Made by a program: the position numbers and the translations under genes. This document shows positions 1 to 5,093 of a DNA stretch of 5,603 nt, piece by piece. The first letter of the stretch is position 1. The number at the start of each line of letters is the position of its first letter. The stretch lies in the NCBI GenBank assembly GCA_947384645.1, contig CANDHX010000093.1, forward strand, positions 1 through 5,603, read 5' to 3'. The notes below the pieces were generated by a model. It saw nothing but the letters and a program-made list of their open reading frames with translations, searched no databases and was not told where the DNA came from. This DNA is from an uncultured Mycoplasmatota bacterium. GTDB lineage: Bacteria > Bacillota_I > Bacilli_A > RF39 > UBA660.

Positions 1-629
1 CTGAGGAAGCTATTTTAATTTCAAGAGATAATTCGAAAATTTATTCATCTGTAGGAATACATCCATTATATATAAACTCACAAGATGTAAACCGTTTATA
101 TACATTAGCGGATTGCAATAAAGTAGTAGCTATTGGCGAAATCGGATTAGATAATTCAATGGATAATTTTAATGAACAAAAAAAGTATTTAATCAAACAA
201 ATTATAATAGCTAACGAACTACATTTACCAGTAATCATACATTCTAATAATTCTAATAAATCAGTAATAGAAATATTTGAAAAATATGTTAAACCAAAAT
301 ACGGTTGTGTTTTTCATTGTTTTCAACCAAATATAGAAGATTTAAGATATTTAATTAGTAATGGTTACTACATCTCATTTGCAGGTAGAATAACATATAA
401 AAATGCTAAAAAATCGATTGAAGTGGCAAGGATTGTCCCAAACGATTTATTCTTAGTAGAAACCGATAGTCCTTATATATCACCAGAGCCACATAGAACT
501 GAAATAAATAAGTCATCATACATCAGCTTTATTATAAAAAAACTTGCTGAAGTAAAAGGGATGAATTATGGTGAAATTGAAAGTATGACCGAGCAAAATG
601 CAAAGCGTTTATTTAAAAAATTGAAATAG
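1..629 (+). CDS. TatD-family metal-dependent DNase, 5' end missing
   Basis: This frame is open from the left edge (first full codon at 3) and ends at TAG, giving 208 residues. TatD proteins are usually about 255, so roughly the first 50, including the HxH metal motif, lie outside the window. The family is a TIM-barrel hydrolase that uses divalent metal to degrade DNA from the 3' end, in the cytoplasm. Visible landmarks in order are VGIHP, the GEIGLD metal-ligand glutamate, the VIIHS histidine, the FHCF histidine, the ETDSPY aspartate with a following PHR, and the C-terminal NAKRLF. All expected ligands after the N terminus are present, so it looks active. The usual HSRxA is HSNNS here, a mild divergence. 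The ATG at 159 falls inside the barrel after GEIGLD and is not the start. The pattern fits the housekeeping YabD/YcfH type. It is separated from the next gene by 133 bp, so probably ends its transcription unit. Confidence 0.92.
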   Translation, partial: EEAILISRDNSKIYSSVGIHPLYINSQDVNRLYTLADCNKVVAIGEIGLDNSMDNFNEQKKYLIKQIIIANELHLPVIIHSNNSNKSVIEIFEKYVKPKYGCVFHCFQPNIEDLRYLISNGYYISFAGRITYKNAKKSIEVARIVPNDLFLVETDSPYISPEPHRTEINKSSYISFIIKKLAEVKGMNYGEIESMTEQNAKRLFKKLK

Positions 630-642
630 TTTTTCTTTTACC

Positions 643-663
643 AGTTATCTTTACATAACTTTT
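643..663 (+). terminator. Weak candidate terminator hairpin after the tatD-like gene
   Basis: AGTTAT (643-648) and ATAACT (655-660) are perfect inverted repeats with a 6-base loop, followed by a short T run. The stem is only six pairs with a single G-C pair, so it would be unstable on its own. Its position just after the stop codon is the main support. Confidence 0.25.
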
Positions 664-731
664 ATAACAAAATGGATGACTATACAAACCCGAAAGACCG
701 AGTGAAAATAGCAAAAATATTAAAAATGCTG

Positions 732-737
732 TATAAT
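732..737 (+). promoter_or_regulatory. -10 element for the histidine-phosphatase-like gene
   Basis: There is a perfect TATAAT 25 bp before the ATG at 763. It would place the RNA start near 743, just ahead of the ribosome site around 747-752 (AAGGGA). I see no good -35 at the normal distance: the best 17-bp fit, TAGCAA at 709-714, matches only 3 of 6. The call therefore rests on the -10 and the geometry. Confidence 0.5.
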
Positions 738-762
738 AGTAAAGCGAAGGGAAGAACTACTT

Positions 763-1590
763 ATGAAAGAAAAGATTGATATTACTTCAACAGCAATCAT
801 GCCAATTTCTAGTGCATATGAAACTCAAATAATATTACAAAGACACTGCCACTACGATAAATCGAATGGAGAATTGTTTGCATCATCTACCAAAGAGCAA
901 GAACAGATTGTATTAAAATTCTTAAAATCTCTCGAAGATAAGAATTTAGAGGATATCTATTTCCTATTTATCTCGAGTAACACAGTAAATGCAAATAGTG
1001 AAAAACAACGATGTGTAGACACAACTAATATAGCTATGCAACTATTGAAGACATTTTTAGAATCAAAAGGCATAAGTAAAAGCCATGTTATAAACTGTGA
1101 TGAGACATTAAACTACGGTTTATCGGTTAAAAAGACAGATAAATTTGCCGAACCGAACATGTTTACTGATAATTTGGGGTATTTCGAATTTTTAAAGGAA
1201 AAAAACAACGGCATGAACGAACAATTTTGGATAGATTTCGAAGAAGATAGATGCAAAGAAAAAAGAGAAGAATTGAAAGCTGAAGGACCAGATGAGATAG
1301 TCGAAAGAGGAGTTCATTATATAGAAGTCTTAAGAAGATTTGCCAGCTATTTTCATATAAAAAAACCGAACTGTCAGCTTATTATTTGGTGTGGAACTCA
1401 CTACGATTTATTGAGCCCACTTGCTAAGCAAACTATATTCGGCTACGAAAAAAGCGATATTATCGCCGTCGATTATTGTGGAGGTATTTCTTTGGAAATC
1501 GATAAATCCGATACTGTAGTTGCTAACGTAAATGGTCGATATTATCCTGTTTCTTTTGAAGGTATAAAACCGCCTCATCGACACTTGTAA
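763..1590 (+). CDS. Divergent histidine-phosphatase-like protein (phosphoglycerate mutase fold)
   Basis: A 275-residue soluble protein with no signal peptide or membrane segment. Residues 22-30 form a hydrophobic strand ending in R27-H28-C29-H30, which resembles the RHG signature in which the histidine is transiently phosphorylated. S71-S72 followed by R83 fits the second arginine region (SSP..R..QTA in the family). ETLNYG at 114-119 resembles the acidic/loop segment. G211-T212-H213 after a hydrophobic strand fits the second catalytic histidine. Order and spacing support the family, but the C in place of the RHG glycine and a roughly 95-residue charged stretch between E114 and H213 make it divergent. 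The substrate cannot be told: phosphosugars, nucleotides and phosphoproteins are all possible. The start has an AAGGGA site about 10 bases upstream. The last 68 bp overlap the convergent P-loop gene, and no terminator lies between them. Confidence 0.65.
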   Translation: MKEKIDITSTAIMPISSAYETQIILQRHCHYDKSNGELFASSTKEQEQIVLKFLKSLEDKNLEDIYFLFISSNTVNANSEKQRCVDTTNIAMQLLKTFLESKGISKSHVINCDETLNYGLSVKKTDKFAEPNMFTDNLGYFEFLKEKNNGMNEQFWIDFEEDRCKEKREELKAEGPDEIVERGVHYIEVLRRFASYFHIKKPNCQLIIWCGTHYDLLSPLAKQTIFGYEKSDIIAVDYCGGISLEIDKSDTVVANVNGRYYPVSFEGIKPPHRHL

Positions 1591-2089
1591 AAATGGGAAC
1601 CCCAAAATCTTTAAACCTCGAATAATACTCTCTATTTCTCTTTATTTTTTCGACATCATCACTTTTTATCCCGCCGTCATAATCGTGTTCTTCTCGATAT
1701 TTTATATACTTAAAATGGGTCTCGAAATCCGGTATTACGATTGCATCTGGAACCATATTTACTGAACTAGCCCCGATAATCCAAAAACCCAATTTCTTGG
1801 CCTGTTCGGTTATAACATCTGCTCTCCTTTCGATAACATCGATTTCTTCTCCGCTTAAATTCCACCAATCACCCTTTGGAAAAGCTCGACATGCTTCCCA
1901 TAAAACGTCTCCATCAATCCAGTGTTTTTCTTTTTGATGCTTAATATAATAGGTTTTGCCAACACCACTTGGGCCGTATATGAAAAAACCTTTCTCGTGG
2001 GTAATGTATTCATGCTTCAATTTGTCATAAATGCTAGACCCGTCAGTAAAAACTATCGGAGTGTTTTGTTCTAAAAGTTCGTTATCCAT
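1523..2089 (-). CDS. P-loop nucleotide-kinase-like ATP-binding protein
   Basis: A 188-residue protein with a Walker A motif GPSGVGKT at 39-46 after a hydrophobic strand (GFFIY). It is followed by a compact I-D59-G-D61 motif of the kind that binds substrate in small P-loop kinases. WW at 75-76 and a second strand (GFWIIGASS, 101-109) follow. Arginines at 132, 151 and 153 in a charged helical region could form a lid. Size and layout fit small kinases, including phage-type ones, that phosphorylate nucleotides or related metabolites, but the substrate is unknown and a plain ATPase is possible. The start has AAAAGGA about 9 bases upstream and an extended -10. A hand count over 1741-1980 gives about 40% GC, against about 26% for 2461-2700 in the next gene, which suggests separate ancestry. 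Its final 20 or so codons lie antisense within the phosphatase-like gene. Confidence 0.72.
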   Translation of the reverse strand: MDNELLEQNTPIVFTDGSSIYDKLKHEYITHEKGFFIYGPSGVGKTYYIKHQKEKHWIDGDVLWEACRAFPKGDWWNLSGEEIDVIERRADVITEQAKKLGFWIIGASSVNMVPDAIVIPDFETHFKYIKYREEHDYDGGIKSDDVEKIKRNREYYSRFKDFGVPIFTSVDEAVLYLQKKQDNIDHLR

Positions 2090-2113
2090 ACTATCAAATC
2101 CTTTTATATTTTA

Positions 2114-2122
2114 ATTATAACA
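2114..2122 (-). promoter_or_regulatory. Extended -10 promoter for the P-loop gene
   Basis: Read on the minus strand the sequence is TGTTATAAT, an exact TGn-TATAAT extended -10. It lies 24 bp upstream of the ATG at 2089 and gives a predicted leader of about 18 bases holding the ribosome site (complement of 2099-2105). No good -35 is seen, which extended -10 promoters can tolerate. Confidence 0.6.
2116..2121 (+). promoter_or_regulatory. Possible -10 for the radical SAM gene, overlapping the opposite promoter
   Basis: TATAAC on the plus strand is one base off consensus and shares the palindromic TTATAA core with the minus-strand -10. It sits 24 bp before the ATG at 2146, with the ribosome site AGAAGG at 2133-2138 between them. 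No convincing -35 is present at 16-18 bp upstream, so strength is doubtful. Confidence 0.35.
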
Positions 2123-2145
2123 TTTTTTCAAAAGAAGGTATACTA

Positions 2146-3165
2146 ATGAATAAAAAATTGATTAACAAAAACAAAAAAATAAGGGAAAATAGACCGAAAA
2201 TACCTTCAGACATATTGTATTCCACTTATGAAAACAACGGCGTATTTCAGATATGTTTTAAAAGCAGAGGTTGTGTAAATTATTTAGCCGGATTTTGTAT
2301 AATGTGCGATTATGGAGTAGGGACTAACATAACGAGTGAGGAACTGGAGATTGCTTTCGATAATGCTTTAAAAGAAAGTCATGAAAAAATAAGAATTTTA
2401 CTTTTAAACTCTTACGGCAGTATCTTAGATTATAATGAAATAAGTGAGAATTGCTTAAACGCACTACTTAAAAAAATTAAAGAAACAGATATTAAAAATG
2501 TCATCTTCGAAACCCATTATAAAACGATTACTATAGAAAAATTACAATTGATAAAAAGAATGCTCCATGATAAAAACGTCAGTTTTGAATTTGGATTAGA
2601 AACTTCCGATGAAAAGATAAGAGAGGATTATCTTTTAAAATGCATAGACAACAATAGATTTATCGCCACAGTAAATTTAATTCACTCATTTGATATGAAA
2701 GTAAGTGCTAATATAATAGTAGGAATACCGTTTCTAACAAGAGACGACCAAGTTAAAAATGCTATAGAATCGGTGGATTGGTGCTTTAAACACGGTATAG
2801 ATGAAGTGGATTTGTTTCCTATGAACATAAGACCGTATACTTTATTAGAAGAATTATATAGAAGAAAAGAGTACGATATCATTTCTCATTGGTTACTAAT
2901 CGAAGTATTAGAAAGCATTCCTTATAGATATTTAAAAGACATCTATATAGCTTGGTATGGAAATAGAGATCTAAAATACGATGACAAAGTCCATTCTATT
3001 TTCCCGACTTCGTGTCCTAAATGTGAAAAAAAATTAGATAATTTTTATGAAGAATATTTAAAAAACAAAGATTCAAAATGTAGAAAAAAACTGATTCAAG
3101 ACTTAATCGCCCATAAAAACTGCAACTGTTATTTCAAAAATGAGATAGACGACAATGCAAAGTAA
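2146..3165 (+). CDS. Radical SAM protein resembling the RaSEA / MiaB-like branch
   Basis: A 339-residue cytoplasmic enzyme. C43-x7-C51-x2-C54 inside RGCVNYLAGFCIMCDYG is a radical SAM iron-sulfur motif in the wide-spaced form, not the classic Cx3Cx2C. Next come NSYGSILD (88-95), FETHYKTIT (121-129, in the place of the family's ESRPE..T), FGLETS (149-154) with IR following, VGIPFLT (192-198), and NIRPYTLLEELYRRKEYD (227-244). This order matches the family I know from archaea as RaSEA, which with ArcS converts a lysine adduct of preQ0 to archaeosine in tRNA. C-terminal cysteines C290/C293, C312 and C326/C328 suggest an extra metal site. No ArcS, QueC-F or other deazaguanine gene is in the window, so the substrate is unknown and tRNA modification is inference. 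Start support is strong: AGAAGG seven bases upstream. It is divergent from the P-loop gene. Another wide-spaced radical SAM subfamily is the alternative. Confidence 0.78.
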   Translation: MNKKLINKNKKIRENRPKIPSDILYSTYENNGVFQICFKSRGCVNYLAGFCIMCDYGVGTNITSEELEIAFDNALKESHEKIRILLLNSYGSILDYNEISENCLNALLKKIKETDIKNVIFETHYKTITIEKLQLIKRMLHDKNVSFEFGLETSDEKIREDYLLKCIDNNRFIATVNLIHSFDMKVSANIIVGIPFLTRDDQVKNAIESVDWCFKHGIDEVDLFPMNIRPYTLLEELYRRKEYDIISHWLLIEVLESIPYRYLKDIYIAWYGNRDLKYDDKVHSIFPTSCPKCEKKLDNFYEEYLKNKDSKCRKKLIQDLIAHKNCNCYFKNEIDDNAK

Positions 3166-3179
3166 AATTTATAAAAGAG

Positions 3180-3223
3180 ATGTAATTAAAAGACAAATAT
3201 GTTAAAATAAATGTAGTTAAAAG
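3180..3223 (+). repeat. Imperfect 13-bp direct repeat before the VanZ-like gene
   Basis: ATGTAATTAAAAG (3180-3192) recurs as ATGTAGTTAAAAG (3211-3223), 12 of 13 identical, start to start 31 bp, about three helical turns. The second copy runs into the AAAAGG ribosome site of the next gene. It could be an operator pair, but AT-rich spacers give such matches by chance. Confidence 0.25.
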
Positions 3224-3234
3224 GTTTTGATATA

Positions 3235-3780
3235 ATGACGAAAAATGTGATTAAAATTTTGTTGGACTTTTTAGTATTGATTATTCTATACATAAAAGTC
3301 TTCTATCCTAAATGGCATAAAAAGGGCAAATATGATTTATTTATAAATACATCTATGTATATATATTTATCTTTTGTTCTATATTTTACTCTTATGCCCA
3401 TAATTGCAAAAATTCCTTATATCTTCAATCATCCATACGAACTCATGAATATGACTCCTTTTATCGATGTAACATTCGGTCGAGGAGATTTTATGAGGCA
3501 AATAGGATTAAACGTCCTAATGACTATACCGTTTGGAATAATGTTACCTTTAATAGATAAAAAATATTCAAAACTTTCTAAGGTAATCTTATATACTTTC
3601 TTATTGAGTTTAACGATCGAAATCCTGCAGCCATTGATAAGCGGTTCGAGGTCATCCGATATAACGGACATAATTACTAATCTTATAGGAGGTATAATAG
3701 GATATATTATTTTTAAACTGTTTGAACCTCTAATTAAAAAAATATTAAAACTATTAATCAAAGATGAAAGGATGATTTGA
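3235..3780 (+). CDS. VanZ-like family integral membrane protein
   Basis: A 181-residue, strongly hydrophobic protein with about five membrane segments near residues 5-23, 41-60, 91-107, 116-134 and 147-165. The VanZ-like signature is visible: N93 with IPFG (98-101) in segment three, then E129-x2-Q132, R139, D142, D145, N149 and a GG pair (152-153) leading into the last segment. VanZ itself gives low-level teicoplanin resistance, but most family members have no known role, so a resistance function must not be assumed. The ribosome site AAAAGG ends 10 bases before the ATG. It follows the radical SAM gene by 69 bp with no clear terminator, so co-transcription is possible. Its TGA stop is immediately followed, in the same frame, by the ATG of the GyrI-like gene, and its last codons carry that gene's ribosome site. 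Confidence 0.88.
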   Translation: MTKNVIKILLDFLVLIILYIKVFYPKWHKKGKYDLFINTSMYIYLSFVLYFTLMPIIAKIPYIFNHPYELMNMTPFIDVTFGRGDFMRQIGLNVLMTIPFGIMLPLIDKKYSKLSKVILYTFLLSLTIEILQPLISGSRSSDITDIITNLIGGIIGYIIFKLFEPLIKKILKLLIKDERMI

Positions 3781-4419
3781 ATGGCTTTTGATTTTAAAAA
3801 AGAGTACAAGGAATTTTATTTACCGAAGAATGTACCTAGTATTATAACGATACCTAAAATGAATTACATTGCAGTAAGGGGACAAGGAAATCCCAACGAA
3901 GAAAATGGAGACTATAAAAACACCATAGGTCTATTATATGCGATCGCTTTTACGATTAAAATGAGTTATAAAGGTTCTTATAAAATAGAGGGTTACTTTG
4001 AATACGTCGTACCTCCACTCGAAGGTTTTTGGTGGCAAGAAGGGATGAATGACGGAATCGATTATAACTCGAAAGATAGCATGCATTTCATATCTCTTAT
4101 CAGATTACCAGATTTTGTCACTAAAGCCGATTTCGATTGGGCAATAAAAGAAGCAACAAAGAAAAAAAATCGAGACTTTTCGAGAGTCGAATTTTTCACA
4201 TATGATGAAGGTCTATGTGTCCAGTGTATGCACATAGGAAGTTATGACGATGAACCTGCTACTATCGATTTGATGCATAAGTACATGCTAGAAAACGGAT
4301 ATGAATTAGATATTAAAGACTCGAGGTATCATCACGAAATATATCTAAGCGACCCGAGAAGATGCGATGCAAGCAAACTTAAAACCGTTATAAGACATCC
4401 TATTAAGAAAGTAAAATAA
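3781..4419 (+). CDS. GyrI-like small-molecule-binding domain protein
   Basis: A 212-residue cytoplasmic protein made of a single GyrI-like domain without the DNA-binding part found in AraC- or MerR-type relatives. Recognisable segments are the opening strand with MNYIAVRGQGNPN (27-39), YVVPPLEGFWW (75-85), the second-half repeat with HIGSYDDEP (151-159), and the closing YHHEIYLSDPRR (183-194) followed by KLKTVIRHPI. The family folds as a two-fold pseudo-symmetric alpha/beta barrel that binds hydrophobic or cationic compounds. Some members inhibit gyrase and some hydrolyse or sequester toxic compounds. This one's ligand is unknown. The ribosome site AAAGGA (3767-3772) lies inside the VanZ-like gene with 8-base spacing. 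The start codon directly abuts the upstream stop, so translation is probably coupled. Alone it would be a ligand-binding protein rather than a regulator. Confidence 0.88.
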   Translation: MAFDFKKEYKEFYLPKNVPSIITIPKMNYIAVRGQGNPNEENGDYKNTIGLLYAIAFTIKMSYKGSYKIEGYFEYVVPPLEGFWWQEGMNDGIDYNSKDSMHFISLIRLPDFVTKADFDWAIKEATKKKNRDFSRVEFFTYDEGLCVQCMHIGSYDDEPATIDLMHKYMLENGYELDIKDSRYHHEIYLSDPRRCDASKLKTVIRHPIKKVK

Positions 4420-4446
4420 AAATATGATAAAAAAGAAAGAGATTTT

Positions 4447-4806
4447 ATGTCTAGAGTAACAAAAAATAAAGAATTATTGAACACAAGATTAGCTTCCAAC
4501 TATGGCGGCTGGATATACTGCAATAAGTGTGATGAAAACATAGGATATCTATGTTACTCAAAGTATGATTGCTTGGAACTAGATTATGAGTGTAATTGTG
4601 GTAATAAAGGCAAAATATTTATAGACTTTTTGGATAGCCAAGAGAGCAAAAAGAGTTTTGATGAACTAATCGTCATCAAAAATAGACTCTCTTGTCCACT
4701 TGATAGTGAACCCTTAATCACGATTTTGGATAAAAAAGTACGTAACTATGATTTAAATATCGTGTGTAAATCGTGCCATAGCATTTATAAAAAGGAGAAA
4801 TTATGA
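4447..4806 (+). CDS. Small double zinc-ribbon-like protein
   Basis: A 119-residue soluble protein of unknown function. The N-terminal part carries C25-x2-C28 and C49-x-C51, set in aromatic, glycine-rich sequence (NYGGWIYC at 18-25), as in a zinc ribbon. The C-terminal part has C83 followed by proline and then C107-x2-C110, which could form a second, incomplete ribbon. Two more cysteines (36, 42) lie between the first pairs. Such folds bind nucleic acid or protein partners. Nothing here shows which. The sequence reminds me of a small conserved family in gut Bacillota that sits beside the membrane protein encoded next, but that is recall. It follows the GyrI-like gene by 27 bp, with a weak purine-rich site (AAAGAGA). 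Its TGA stop overlaps the next ATG as ATGA, so the two are probably co-translated. Confidence 0.72.
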   Translation: MSRVTKNKELLNTRLASNYGGWIYCNKCDENIGYLCYSKYDCLELDYECNCGNKGKIFIDFLDSQESKKSFDELIVIKNRLSCPLDSEPLITILDKKVRNYDLNIVCKSCHSIYKKEKL

Positions 4807-5036
4807 AGAAAAAAACACCAAAAATAACCTTATATTTTTGTCTATTCATAGTTGGCTTCGTGAGCTTTGTTTTACAAGTTTTCGTATTTTCATCGCCAAA
4901 CGGCTTTGGAGGATTTTTATTATGTCTTATGAGCATATATTTAATGATGGGTAGTATTTATAAACTGTGTAAGCTAAGCGAAAGAGTTAAAAACCTGATA
5001 TTTACCATACTGGATTTACTATTTTTTATAAGATAG
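4803..5036 (+). CDS. Small membrane protein coupled to the zinc-ribbon gene
   Basis: A 77-residue protein with a lysine-rich start (MKKKTPK), a membrane segment at about 9-29, a short glycine-rich turn (SPNGFGGF, 31-38), a second segment at about 36-53, a basic stretch (K54-K64), and a hydrophobic C-terminal segment (65-76). Lysines at the N terminus place that end inside by the positive-inside rule. The role is unknown. The strong site AAGGAG (4792-4797) is five bases before the ATG, and the start overlaps the upstream stop by ATGA, which argues strongly that this small gene is real and made together with the zinc-ribbon protein. One plausible picture is that the ribbon protein docks to it at the membrane, but only gene order supports that. 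Confidence 0.75.
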   Translation: MKKKTPKITLYFCLFIVGFVSFVLQVFVFSSPNGFGGFLLCLMSIYLMMGSIYKLCKLSERVKNLIFTILDLLFFIR

Positions 5037-5065
5037 TTGACTTTAATCAAATGAAAAATTATAAT
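5037..5065 (+). promoter_or_regulatory. Near-consensus sigma-A promoter for the gene at 5094
   Basis: TTGACT (5037-5042), 17 bases, then TATAAT (5060-5065): 11 of 12 consensus bases at the ideal spacing. It begins on the first base after the TAG of the small membrane-protein gene. RNA would start near 5072, giving a short leader with the ribosome site AAGGAG at 5081-5086. It makes the next gene independently transcribed. Confidence 0.8.
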
Positions 5066-5093
5066 AACAGATATATTTTAAAGGAGAGATATA

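Noticed and set aside
159..161. ATG as the start of the TatD-like gene
   Set aside because: Conserved TatD sequence (VGIHP, GEIGLD) continues upstream of it in the same frame to the window edge.
1..629. TatD fragment as the QatD component of a Qat anti-phage system, with the partners to the left
   Set aside because: Its C-terminal landmarks (SFAG.ITYKNAKK, ETDSPY..P.PHR, NAKRLF) fit the housekeeping TatD type better, and no QatA, QatB or QatC gene is visible.
2146..3165. Radical SAM gene as the known TatD-associated radical SAM protein
   Set aside because: It is two genes away from the TatD gene, across a convergent and a divergent junction, and its motifs resemble the RaSEA-like branch instead.
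3231..3236. TATAAT as a -10 element
   Set aside because: It overlaps the VanZ-like start codon, so RNA would begin inside the gene; more likely chance in an AT-rich leader.
3429..3809. Minus-strand open frame of 126 codons
   Set aside because: It is the antisense shadow of the VanZ-like gene, whose family motifs are clear on the plus strand.
3235..4806. TGA read as tryptophan (genetic code 4)
   Set aside because: TGA ends the zinc-ribbon gene in a classic ATGA overlap, readthrough there hits a stop within a few codons, and tryptophan is encoded by TGG throughout.
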